A DNA stretch of 64,000 nucleotides. It comes from Hermatobates lingyangjiaoensis. Its lineage: Eukaryota > Arthropoda > Insecta > Hemiptera > Hermatobatidae. The DNA lies in NCBI GenBank assembly GCA_026182355.1, contig JAPFBL010000571.1, positions 1-64,000 of the forward strand. The letters are read 5' to 3'. The notes below the pieces were generated by a model. The model had not been told where the DNA came from, searched no databases, and worked only from the letters and a program-made list of their open reading frames with translations. A program made the translations under genes and the position numbers. Positions 54,320 through 64,000 of the stretch are shown here, in pieces (position 1 is the first letter of the stretch; every line of letters starts with the position of its first letter).

Positions 54320-55890
54320 CTATATAAATTTACTGAAAGAAAAGGCTTGGGGGAAACAAAACTTGTTGTTATAAGTAGTAATGAGTATGCTTAATCACTA
54401 ATACTATGAGTACTGAATTACCTACTATGTAATAGCAATGCTAGTAAGAAACATGGCGAGATATATATCGATGACCTGATAAAATATTTATTTAAGCTCT
54501 AGTCAATCTCTATCTACTCTAACTGGAACTTGGACCTTCCAAGTGACTTTAGCCAACGAGAGATTTTTAATCTCCCCATTTTATGTTTTGCTATGTACCA
54601 AGAATACCCACAATGGGGCCCTGATGGGCCAAATTAACTATCATTGCAACCCCTGATTCTGGGGTAACGGGAATTCGCTCCTCGGCGGGGGACGAGCCAA
54701 CTCCTAAGAGTCGTATGGTAGTCTATAAACTGTCAGCAGAGGTAGTGCTGATCATTCAAATATAGATCAAGCGTTTGTCTAAGTAGGGTAGTCCTTATGA
54801 AGGTGCGGAGTCCGAGGCAACATAACCACTGCACGGTCTCCCTCACCCACAGATTATATATAAAAAAAATTGTTATATTGTGCATGCATTAGAAATAAAA
54901 AGAACTTACAGGATTCAATTTTACTGATTAACCAGTGAACAGGTCATTTGTGAGAGGTCACAACCGTCATCTCGCGGGGAACCAGCGCGTAACCCAGTGC
55001 CGTTGACCCAGCTGGCCCTAGCTAAGGAACAGACCTGATTGTAAGGTTTGAGATCTATTTAATATTTGACCCAAACTCCATAAAAAAAAGGAGAATGCGC
55101 GCAAGATAAAAATTTTGGCCAAGCAGTTAGTGTAAGGAATAAAGTTGAAAATGACAATGTCTAACAAATAATGAAGTATGATTCTCAACAGGAAATTTTT
55201 TAATTTATTAGTGATTCCGCATGCTGTTTGAAAGACATTCAACATTTTTGATAAAATAGGACATACCATTTGTGTTTAGTAACAAATAAGTTACTGAAGA
55301 ATTGAATAATTCTGGAAAGAAAGTTGCGTTTATGAAATGTCTTGCAGGGATTGTGAACTGATTTATGCTTGACAAACAGATAAGGACTTTTTTGCTCCAG
55401 TTAATCAGTACAAACACATCTCAAGAAAAGAAGAAACTTAAGCTTTCTTCCAACATATTCACAATATGAACCATACTATCAATTACGAACAAAACAGGGA
55501 ATTAGTATTTTTGTTGTTAGATCTAAAAAAAATCATAGTTGAATATTCATTTATCAAATATTACGAATCAAATTTAATCAACATCATTATAGGCTTTATA
55601 AATTTGACCCATATCTGGTTGTAAGAATCATTAAACAGATTGAATCTTTATGTAAAATGTAACAACTCTCGATCCTCTGTAACTTTTTTTACTTCATCTC
55701 CTATTAACCTGATTTTGACACATTATTGAAAGCTGTTTAATTAATGCTTTGGAAATAGTTTATCAGAAGGCCTCAGGACTTTCAACATTTCATACTTTCT
55801 TGTGGTATATAACTTGATTTATATATATATAAGCTAATTTATAAATAATATACTGGTATATATATGTATATATATATATATAAAACTAAA
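54320..55890. other. Unassigned region with a GC-richer patch
   Basis: 54600-54840 (GATTCTGGGGTAACGG, CGGCGGGGGACGAGCC) is GC-richer and resembles a non-LTR retrotransposon 5' region; AACGAGAGATTTxTAATCTC is shared with 41398-41420. No coding frame supports a call. Confidence 0.4.
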
Positions 55891-56089
55891 TACACGGAAA
55901 AACACATAAAATAGATCACAAAAACTCGGAACTAGATTTTGACTGCGTCGTCTTCAGGTAGAAAGATGTGAGCCACTCTAAAAACAAGTTGTAATATAGT
56001 AGTGAGTTTTTCTGATTTCATACCTATATTGTCTTTCTATGTATTTAGTTTATTCAGTTATTCAGAATCGTTTCACATAATTATATATA

Positions 56090-56405
56090 TACAATTAAAA
56101 GAAACGGTCCAGCGGACTTTTTTAAAATAAAATAAATTCAAAACGAAGGAAACACACAGAAAGACACAGACATAACTGACATCGATATTTCGACCATCGT
56201 CGTCATCAGGAGGTGCGAAGAGCGAAGAGTCCCGCAGGAATACAGAGTACCGCAGGTACTCTGAGTACCGCCCTGTCTTCCTGCGGGATTCTTCGCTCTT
56301 CGCTCTTCGTACCTCCTGATGACGACGATGGTCGAAATATCGATGTGAGTTATGTCTGTGTCTTTCTGTGTGTTTCCTTCGTTTTGAATTTATTTTATTT
56401 TATAT
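56090..56405. ncRNA. Family D hammerhead fold-back pair, full length
   Basis: Minus arm 56100-56240 and plus arm 56270-56400 mirror each other. Plus core 56316-56322, extra C56323, GAC/GTC stem, GAAA 56334-56337, predicted cleavage after C56341. Both arms run out into (TA)n. A further minus copy lies at 57000-57140. Confidence 0.68.
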
Positions 56406-56429
56406 ATATATATATATAAATATTGATAA

Positions 56430-56671
56430 AAGTATCACCGTGGAATAGAAACAAAACTAAAGTTTATCGGGACTCGGTCAGTTCTTCAGGTTCAAATTAA
56501 ACTCTCATTGCCAACGTTTCGGTCTTTATTTAAACCTTTTTCATAGGCCTACAAAAACAGAGGTGGTTTTTGTAGGCCTATGAAAAAGGTTTTAAATAAA
56601 AACCGAAACATTAACAATGAGAGTTTTATTTGAACCTGAAGAACTGACCGATCTCGATAAACCTTAGTTTC

Positions 56672-56680
<9 letters not shown>
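56430..56680. repeat. Fold-back family M (CCTATGAAAAAGG)
   Basis: Mirror arms 56440-56555 and 56562-56675. Each has CCTATGAAAAAGGTTTT...AACCGAAACATT and AATGAGAGT. The layout is close to the hammerhead families (box, hairpin, GAAA) but CTATGAA does not fit CUGANGA. Other copies: 41985-42275 and 54025-54125. Confidence 0.55.
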
Positions 56681-56722
<42 letters not shown>

Positions 56723-56754
56723 ATGATAAACGAAAAACGGTCCGGCAGGACAAA

Positions 56755-56985
56755 TAACAATTAAAATAAGCAGTGACACATAAACAGAAACACAACAAAG
56801 ACTCACTTTTCATTATTTCGACCGTAATGGCGGTCGTCCTCAGGAGAAGAAGTGAATTGACGGAGGGACGACAGTCAACTGCGACAGTTGACTGTCGTCC
56901 CTCCGTCAATTCACTTCTTCTCCTGAGGACGACCGCCATTACGGTCGAAATATTGAAAAGTGAGTCTTTGTTGTGTTTCTGTTTA
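56755..56985. ncRNA. Family C hammerhead fold-back pair
   Basis: Plus arm: core CTGAGGA 56923-56929, extra C56930, stem II GACCG/CGGTC (56931-56935, 56942-56946), GAAA 56947-56950, ATAT, U56954, predicted cleavage before G56955; stem I CACTT 56912-56916 with AAGTG 56958-56962. Minus arm 56760-56875 mirrors it. Confidence 0.7.
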
Positions 56986-56999
56986 TGTATATATATAGT

Positions 57000-57145
57000 A
57001 ATTAAATGAAACGGTCCAACCGACTTCTAAATAAAAACCAATTAAAAAAGATAGCACACAGATAGACACAGGAATAACTCACTTTTATATTTCGACCATC
57101 GTCGTCATCAGGAGGCGAAGAGTCCCGCAGAAAGGCAGGGTGGCA
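57000..57145 (-). ncRNA. Family D hammerhead terminus
   Basis: Minus copy with AACGGTCCAACCGACTTC edge, GGTCGAAATAT on the reverse strand and CTGATGACGACGATGGTCG core. Joined at 57145 to a transposase relic. Confidence 0.6.
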
Positions 57146-57157
57146 ATTTTATATATA

Positions 57158-57665
57158 CAGGGTGAGCAACAAATAGGTGGACAGTAAATAACATTTATTT
57201 AGAGATTAATTATTGGTACATATGTCCTGACTCAATTCTTACATTGAATATTAAAGATTATTGTGGAACAATGAAACAGAAGCTTTTAAATTTGGCCAGT
57301 GTAGATGCTCATTCTGCTTTCATATACACAGCTTTCAAGTCTGTCTCTAACTCTTCGACTAACATCATTGCACAGCTACCTAGACGCATCGCTACAGATC
57401 CTGTGAACGTACCGGTCAATCAATTGGGCCTTCTCGTCGAATCTATTTCCCAAGAAATGTTTCATCAAGATACTCAAGATTAAGATGTATAAGTTGAATG
57501 TTGAAAAACAAGAAGTTTCGGCCATTTAACAAAATAACATTAAGAGTATTTCAAGAATTTAATACCCACAGATACTAGTACAAGAAATGTTTGTCGAAGC
57601 GTAAGAGACAGACTTCAAAGCTGTGTAAATCGTGATGAAAAACAGTTTTGATCAACTGCATATGT
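57158..57665. pseudogene. DDE transposase relic, inverted duplicate pieces
   Basis: Both a minus segment (about 57395-57300) and a plus segment (57570-57655) encode VRDRLxSCV after a V(S/C)R, the C-terminal motif of Tc1/mariner-type DDE_3 transposases; the minus one is preceded by PVRSQDL, from a WPxRSPDL motif. CAGGGTGAGCAACAAATAGGTGG at 57158 looks like a terminal repeat. Frames are broken. The 79-codon plus ORF at 57244 is antisense to this relic. Confidence 0.48.
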
Positions 57666-57696
57666 TATTTATTGTCCACGTACTTTTGGCTCACTC

Positions 57697-57729
<33 letters not shown>

Positions 57730-57734
<5 letters not shown>

Positions 57735-58065
57735 CAGTTCAAAAATTAAGAAAAGCAACACACAGAGAAAGAGACATACTTACAAACTCAAATTTTCGGA
57801 TGATCCCTCTTCAGGTGAAAAGAGAATAGGCGACCAAGCACGCCGGAAACACAACGGCAGGAAACCTTAAGGATTACATTAAAGCTGGGTTTCCTGCCGT
57901 TGTGTTTCCGGCGTGCTTGGTTGCCCATTCTCTTTTCTCCTGAAGACGGATCATCCGAAAATTTGAGTTTGTAAGTATGCCTTTTTCTCTGTGTGTTGCT
58001 TTTCTTCATTTTTGAACTGATTTACGTCCAGTTTGGATCGTTTTTTTCGAATTTTGAGTGAATAT
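57730..58065. ncRNA. Family E hammerhead fold-back pair
   Basis: Plus arm core CTGAAGA 57940-57946, extra C57947, GGA/TCC stem II with loop TCA, GAAA 57957-57960, AATT, U57964, GAG 57965-57967 pairing CTC 57937-57939. Minus arm 57735-57860 is the mirror; the loop includes GGTTTCCTGCCGTTGTG on both sides. Related piece at 43160-43385. Confidence 0.66.
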
Positions 58066-58079
58066 ATATATATAAAATA

Positions 58080-59250
58080 ATAAATAAAATTACCACTAAA
58101 AGTATTAAAAGAAATGGAGCATAAGTAGTTTCTTGAGTACTTTTTGTGGTGATTACTTTGATTATGGAGTGTTCCTATTGTGATAATCCATTATGGATCA
58201 AAAGTTATTTTAACTAGCTGTCTAGCACACTTTTTTTTATTAGTATCATTTTATCATGATAAAACACAAATGGCATTATGATAAATGGATTAGTGTTTTA
58301 GTAACCTGGCGATATCTGGGAGTTGGTCGATATGAGAAGAGACCGGCCGGTCCAGGAGGTAGATTCAAACTAAGTGGTGCGATCAGTCAAGTGCTTACAA
58401 GGTCACTATCATTATACAATCTTGTATTTCGTCACTTATGACGTTTTGTCACAAATTAATGTGGTTCAGTTTTTTTTTTGAGTTGCACACAAATTGCATT
58501 CAAAGCTAAAATTTGCGAAAACGTTTATATGAAAGAGATAAATTAAGTTTCAAAAGAGTTTATCACGTTGACTTTAATAGTTGATATTAAACAAAAAATA
58601 ATAAAAGATGGATAATAAATATTAAATACTATCTAAAATTGTTTTCGGTAATAGTCAAAAGAGTAAAATTTCTTTTAATTTTAGCCCATAGGCTTCAAAT
58701 CAGAAGGTACTTTTTACGTTTTTATAGGAAAAGTATAGCCATGATGAAAATTCCACTTCGCGATTTGACGCATATACATGTTTTTATGTCCTCAAAGGAA
58801 TTTTTTGACCTTTTTTTTTATGAAATCTGGGTGGATGCGTATGTATTCAAACGTTTGTAGTCACACTACAGACCACACCGTTTGATGGATGGAAAATATA
58901 TTTTACCAAAAATAAGCCCTATAATGTAAATGTTTTTGGGCAATAATGCATCATGAAAAAGTTTGGCAAAAAAATTGGTAGAAAATATATTTTAGCCTAA
59001 ACTAATCACTCTGGAGAATTTAAATTTTGAGAATAATATGAAACTGACAGCTATATTGTTTGAAAGAATCTTCAGATTTTCCAGTCACAAAAATAATCGG
59101 TTTTACAATAAAACGTAAAATCTTTTTAGTTTAATTCTGAAAGCTTGTCGTCATGATACGGTCACACAGTTTGATAGATCATAATAACAGTATACGAACA
59201 GAAACAACACTTCTCAAGGGGACGGCTGAATACATTTTCCTATAAATTAT
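58080..59250. other. Spacer between retroelements and the second EcKL locus
   Basis: AT-rich; short open frames show no recognisable motif. Confidence 0.4.
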
Positions 59251-59530
59251 AAGGATGGTAACAGGTTTTATGGTACATTTTATGATTTCAGAAAATGCTT
59301 TTTACATTATTCGTCTAATAATAAAAAATAAAATTTTGTTTTTTATATAAAATTAGTATCCTGCAAAAAAGAAAGAATCCTGAGAACAGGATGCGTGTTT
59401 TTTTATAAATTATAAATTTATCGTATATGTGTACATCGTGATAACACGTAACTGTGATAACTTACGTGTTATCACGAGTTACTTTAAGCTAATCTAATTC
59501 CTTTATGGAATCAGGATATCCAGCCATATA

Positions 59531-59632
59531 TGTACTACAATATATGCCCAAATTCCATTAGGGAATAATATAAAACAAGTAATGTTTAAAATATAATTTT
59601 TGCCTTTAAAGTAATTGATTTCGTAACAGTAT
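59531..59632 (-). pseudogene. Duplicated 3' end of the second EcKL gene
   Basis: About 100 bases closely match 60637-60730, covering the 3'UTR and the final codons (TTTAAAGTAATTGATTTC shared), then similarity stops. A second shared stretch, 59266-59340 against 60070-60140 (GGTACATTTTATGATTTCA), shows that about 0.8-1.1 kb was duplicated. The coding remainder is missing from the left copy. Confidence 0.65.
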
Positions 59633-60694
59633 TTAAATTACCTAAATACTGAAAACTTAACTTGGAATAACAGATTACCTCCTGTACTTGTTGGATTTGT
59701 TTATATTGACTTTTTATGAAATTCGTGTCAAAAGAAATTATTTAAATGAATAAAGTGAATTTTAAGATAACCTAATGAGTTAACATGATGTTTAAGATTT
59801 AATTATTAATACTATTAAAGGAAGAGAACAATCAATCTGTTGTAATCAATTTGTATATTGATTGCTTTAACAAATCTCTTTTGCAGATATATATTTGTGC
59901 ATGTGTTTAAAAACTTTTTTTTTTCTCATTTGGGGGGGGGGATATTAAAGCATGGATATTGGAACATGATTCATCATGGTAAAATGTCTATTAACTTTTA
60001 GCCACTTTCCGGTGTGATGTAAAAACAAAACTTTGCAATAGGTAAATAAGGACGGAGAGAGAGGTGCTATGGTACATTTTATGATTTCAAAAAATATTTT
60101 TTTACATTAATTGTCTGTTTATAAAAAATAAAATTTTGTAACAACAATTTATTTAAAATTAATTAATATTATAACAATATTTTATGAGTAATACTACATT
60201 AAAAAAAAAGACAAAAATCAGATTTTGCCTGAATTATCAGTAGTTGTTTTTGGAAAATAAGTGTCATTCTGGAGGGGGGGGGGAGGCATACGTATCAAAA
60301 AGACAAATCAGATGAATTAGTTCCAAAATTTTTAAACTATTAATTTAAAGTTGAAATATTAATAAAAGACGTTCATTTTATTTCAAGTTTCTTCTTTAAT
60401 TTTTGATACTTTAAAATCAAAAATATTTTAATATTTTTACTTTTATTTTATTTTATTTTTTTTATTATAGAGTCATATGTGTTTTTTTTACAATATTTTC
60501 AAGTTCACAATCGAAGGAGAGTAACAAACGGAGTAAAGAAATACACTTAATAACTCAAAATTTCCGAAAAAACGTCTTCAGGAGAAAAGAGAGAGGTAGA
60601 CTAAGCACACTTGAGACGCAGCAACAGGGTAGACACATATGTACTACTATATGTGCACAAATTCAAGTAGGGAACAATATAAAACAAGTAATGT

Positions 60695-61103
60695 TTAAAA
60701 TATATTTTTGTCTTTAAAGTAATTGATTTCATCTTTGATGTGTTTTATAACATTTTGTGATTTGTAAAACTCTGGTCTATGAAAGGCGACATGTCCATCT
60801 ATGACATGATCAAAATCAAAGTCAAAATCATCATCAGCTGAATTCAAGATTATCGGATGGACTGTGATTGCCCAGAAGAAGCTGGTGTAATTGACTTCTT
60901 CGAGAAGCGAATTGACTTCATTCTCGCTTGGATAGCTTCCTTTAAAGTTTAACTTTTTGCAAGTCCTCTTCATTGATTCTGCATAACTTCTGATAAGTTT
61001 TTCTTTGCAAGCCTTTCTTGTTTCAGCTAGCATTGAACCATGTAAAATCTCTGCTAAATCCCAAATGAAAGAGTTTTTATTGCTGCATTGAAAGTCGACA
61101 AAT
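60695..61103 (-). CDS. Second EcKL gene, last exon (partial)
   Basis: The exon begins after TTTCTCTTTCTAG at 61104 with FVDFQCSNKNSFIWDLAEIL, the DFQ metal-binding block, and continues LHGSMLAETRKACKEKL to YFKDKNIF and a stop at 60695. The splice phase equals that of the other EcKL last exon. The rest of the protein is only modestly similar to that gene, so it is a paralogue, not a recent copy. It has an unusual acidic DDDFDFDFD stretch. No HGDxW exon is visible between 61103 and 64000 on this strand, so earlier exons lie beyond the window. Confidence 0.82.
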
Positions 61104-61337
61104 CTAGAAAGAGAAAAATATTAGACAATAAAAATATTAAATATGAGTAAGAAAGAAAGCTTTTTTTTTTAGGTATTTGTATGTGTGTTTAAAAATATGA
61201 TTTAACTTTTTTTAAAAGTTTCTCAAAATGTTAACCTTTATTTTATACTGTCTCTCGATACCCCATTCTGTCTTTACGTTAACCATTAAAAGTGCTCAAT
61301 TATTGAAAGTGACTCATTGTTTATTGTTTCCATTTTG

Positions 61338-61372
<35 letters not shown>

Positions 61373-61600
61373 AAACGATTTCACATAAACACGTGAAACA
61401 ACAATCAATGATCAAACCACAATAAGAAATGGGAAAACAAGACCAAGATCCTTCAACCGCAACAAGCGGTCTTCGTCAGAGTCAAAAACCCAACTGAAAT
61501 TGAAACTTGTTCAGTTGGGTTTTTGACTCTGACGAAGACCGCTTGTTGCGGTTGAAGGATCTTGGTCTTGTTTTCCCATTTCTTATTGTGGTTTGATCAT

Positions 61601-61606
<6 letters not shown>
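61373..61606. ncRNA. Family A hammerhead fold-back pair, near-perfect
   Basis: Minus arm 61373-61495 and plus arm 61509-61606 mirror each other, sharing the private variants TTGCGGTTGAAGG and CTTGGTC. In both arms the GAAA box reads GAAG, so A15.1 is altered. The loop is about 14 bases. Shared private changes show one arm was copied from the other. Confidence 0.66.
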
Positions 61607-61634
<28 letters not shown>

Positions 61635-61689
61635 GACTGAAAAGTTGAGGTACAAATATGTATATATATATATATATAACCAATTAAAT

Positions 61690-61850
61690 GAAACGATTCC
61701 ACGAACTAAATAAACTATATTGACACAAAGAACACTCAGAATGAAACAGAAATGAGTCGTCTGCCTGCGGAGAGACTCGTTTCTATTTTCCTGATGACGA
61801 GGACATCGAAATATAGTAGTGAGTTTCTGCTTCATTTCTGAGTGTTCGAC
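61690..61850. ncRNA. Hammerhead-like fold-back (ATATAGTAGTGAG family)
   Basis: Plus arm: CTGATGA 61791-61797, extra C, short stem II GA../..TC, GAAA 61808-61811, ATAT, A, GTAGTGAG. The mirror arm starts CACGAACTAAATAAACTAT. Related pieces at 28960-29075 and 55995-56075 share the GTTTATTTAGTTC edge. Confidence 0.5.
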
Positions 61851-62040
61851 AATATTAAAATGTTCTTGTCGAATTTTAAAATTATTTTCTAACAGGCCAA
61901 ACCAGATTAGCCAGGTAGTAAGTGAGTACAACCAACCTGCCTTAATCCCCCATAATGCCCCGCGACCCAGGGCGATGTACTGTGAACATTCCAATAGCAA
62001 TCCACCTCTATATATATAAACTAACAATCCTACCATTATT

Positions 62041-62100
62041 CTCATTATTGTCCTGATGATGAATGTGGTACATTCGAAACATGTCGACTAGCAATATTGG
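62041..62100 (+). ncRNA. Well-formed hammerhead, family P
   Basis: Core CTGATGA 62053-62059, extra T62060, stem II GAATGT/ACATTC (62061-62066, 62070-62075) with loop GGT, GAAA 62076-62079, palindrome ACATGT 62079-62084, H17 C62085, predicted cleavage before G62086. Stem I: GTC 62050-62052 with GAC 62086-62088, then TATT 62046-62049 with AATA 62092-62095. All conserved core bases are present. Confidence 0.72.
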
Positions 62101-62564
62101 TGATAAGCTTTATAGTTTTAATGAAGAGACGAGGAAGGAATTCCGGAAACTGGAGAAATTGTGTAAGAAATAGATACAAGCCAAATATGGGGCGCTATTT
62201 AACAATATATATATATATTCACGCTGCGCCCTTCGACGCGCGGTGATCTCGCTTACTTCGTCCTCCCTTCTAGTCTACTCCTAATGACGAACAACTGTTA
62301 GAAATATTGAAAATTCTGTAAGTGTGCTTTTTATTCCTTTTTCTGTGTCACCCTTTGTGTAATTTAAAGATATATATACGTTGAATTTGAATGTTCAGTA
62401 TATTGGTGAGGTTTTGATATTTTTTTTATGCTAAATTTTTGACGTATATGTACGCCATCTTCATTTGTATAATAAGCACTACTATTTGAGAATTTAAATT
62501 CTTTTTTGAAGAAAACACGGATAAGTAAAGTTCAATGGAAATTAAGAAAAATAGAAAAATTCAA

Positions 62565-62690
62565 AACACACTATTACAATCCCTAATATTTGGTTTGAAC
62601 CGTTTTTAGGATAGATAAGAGAGGAAAACTAAGCACACTGGTACAGAGACGGTTGGAGACCAACAACTATATTCATAGGCAGAAATATAA
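62565..62690 (-). repeat. Family F relic
   Basis: CTATCCTAAAAACGGTTCAAACC on the reverse strand, followed by the same GAGACGGTTGGAGACCAACAA block as at 38320 and 63880. Confidence 0.5.
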
Positions 62691-63454
62691 AATTTTGAAA
62701 CAGAAAAACTCAAGTATTGCATAGAGATTTTTTTGAAAAGTAAATCACTGCGATTTCAGCAACAACTGTCTAGTTTGAAACGTGACATATATTTAATATT
62801 TACGTTAATATATTTAAAAAAATAATCACTCATTAAATAGTAATAAAAAAATGTTCTTATTGTGGTATTTCGATGTTTTTCATTTTAAAAAAACTGAAAG
62901 AAAAGACAGGTTGGTGCTGCGAACATATTCAATAGAGTGGTATATTACAAGACTGCTTTCATTTCTGTGAATCTAGTTCAAATATATATTATTTGATGGT
63001 TGTCTGGAGTTGATATTTGATTAACTGGATTATCTCCAAATGAAATATTCCTTTTATAAAGTTGTTTGGATAGAATGATGTAGAGTTGATTTGGTCTCTG
63101 GGGAGTTCTAATCATTATTACTGACTTCTCTAACAACAATCATTAACTGACAACAGCCAACAATGGACTGAGGGGTGTCTCAGGATGGACCAACTAATGC
63201 CCATGTCATCGCTTTCATAATGTGAGAGAAAGAGAGAGGAGAGAGTCAGGCCTCGCAGTATTGACATCTGAACAGCGCTGACTCTACCAATGGAATTAAC
63301 TTCCTTTCAACAAAAAAAAAAATTTTTTTTTTTTCAACCCTAAATAATACAAAACCACAAAAGCCTTCACAAAACTACTTCAACAGATCAACACCATATC
63401 ATGAAAGGGACATTTCATTTAATCATCACACAATCAATAATATATATAACAAAA

Positions 63455-63660
63455 TTTTACAATAAAAACGTGAAATAATCAACATTTAAAACACAGTATA
63501 AAAGAATCAGAAAAATGACTTTATTATTTTAATAAAAATAGTGGTCTTCGTCATAGTCGCACTAATACTGTGAGTCTCAGTATACCTGAGACTCTGACGA
63601 AGACCACTTGTTTTGTTAAATTTTTATCTTTGTCATTTTTCTGATCTTCTTACTATGATT
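63455..63660. repeat. Diverged family A fold-back
   Basis: Mirror arms around 63575-63595. CTCTGACGAAGACCAC is present in the plus arm and its mirror in the minus arm, but the GAAA box is gone (TTAAATT). The AACAAAATTTTAC edge resembles family A ends. Confidence 0.45.
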
Positions 63661-63694
63661 TAGATGTTCACACAAACACACACACACACACACA

Positions 63695-63725
<31 letters not shown>

Positions 63726-63774
63726 CTCTTTCGATGAAAATACGATCTGAAATGGACAAATACAGTTCAATGTA

Positions 63775-64000
63775 CATAAATAAACATAGATAAATTAAAA
63801 ACACAAACTTACAGTCTCTAATTTTCGGTTGAACCGTCTTCAGGAGAGATAAGAGAGGGAAAAACAAGCGCACTGGTACAGAGACGGTTGGAGACCAACA
63901 ATGTTACCATATACGCGCCCGGTCACAGAGAATAAGGTAGACAAGAATCAATTTAAATTATATTTCTATTTAATTTAAATTGATTCTTGTCTACCTTATT
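63775..64000. ncRNA. Family F hammerhead terminus, best copy, running off the window
   Basis: Minus copy 63812-63855: TCTC, CTGAAGA, extra C, GGT/ACC stem II, GAAA, AATT, A as H17, GAGA. All core bases present. A mirror begins at 63975, so this is another fold-back cut by the window edge. Confidence 0.62.

Noticed and set aside
57244..57483. 79-codon plus ORF as a gene
   Set aside because: It is antisense to a degraded transposase C-terminus (PVRSQDL ... VRDRLESCV on the minus strand).
61482..62045. 187-codon minus ORF
   Set aside because: It runs through a hammerhead fold-back, (TA)n and PLE-like terminal sequence; the low-complexity YIYIYI core shows it is not a gene.
61103..64000. Upstream exons of the second EcKL gene
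   Set aside because: I looked on the minus strand for HGDxW, LEDL and the N-terminal loop and found none; they probably lie beyond the window.
878..64000. Hairpins as rho-independent terminators or bacterial signals
   Set aside because: The spliced genes and SINEs show a eukaryotic nuclear genome; the hairpins are retroelement fold-backs.

Overview
The window is eukaryotic, AT-rich nuclear DNA with long introns, heavy (TA)n/(TG)n microsatellites and dense transposon debris. The only clear host genes are two members of the ecdysteroid-kinase-like (EcKL / CHK kinase-like) family, which is expanded in arthropods. I read it as an arthropod, more likely a large-genome non-insect (chelicerate or crustacean) than a compact insect genome. 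The group is inference only.

Host genes: one EcKL gene runs on the minus strand from about 45 kb to 0.3 kb. Five coding exons can be placed with matching splice phases: 40790-40515, 12047-11925, 10353-10112, 7095-6877 and 640-262. They total 1239 nt, or 412 residues. Exon 1, its UTR intron and flanks are duplicated at 44.5-45.8 kb. The two coding copies differ by one silent base although the flanks have diverged more. Intron 1 (about 28 kb) holds a broken second copy of exon 2 near 13.3 kb. A second EcKL gene shows only its last exon (61103-60695) and continues past the right edge. A duplicated 3' end of that gene lies at 59.5 kb.

Mobile DNA: the dominant repeats, dozens of copies on both strands and usually edged by (TA)n, look like the pseudo-LTR termini of Penelope-like elements (PLEs). 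One copy flanks a GIY-YIG endonuclease ORF (48402-48749). Read in the correct direction, at least eight different terminal families fit a type I hammerhead ribozyme: CUGANGA core, stem II, GAAA, a tiny palindromic stem III, UH cleavage site and a stem I with an internal loop. All carry one extra base between A9 and stem II. Most copies occur as head-to-head fold-back pairs. Two loci are direct tandem arrays of about 157 bp and 141 bp units with a hammerhead in each unit, like retrozyme or dimeric-ribozyme structures.

Other elements: tRNA-derived SINEs (eight bodies), an R1-like non-LTR fragment inserted into a decayed Ty3/gypsy element with a 14-bp target duplication, a hAT-type MITE, Tc1/mariner-like relics, RNase H relics, an (ATTC)n-tailed retrotransposon end, a GC-rich 128-bp minisatellite (33.75-35.55 kb) and a 75-bp (25-codon) minisatellite (50.1-51.4 kb). 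Large stretches between these hold nothing I recognise.
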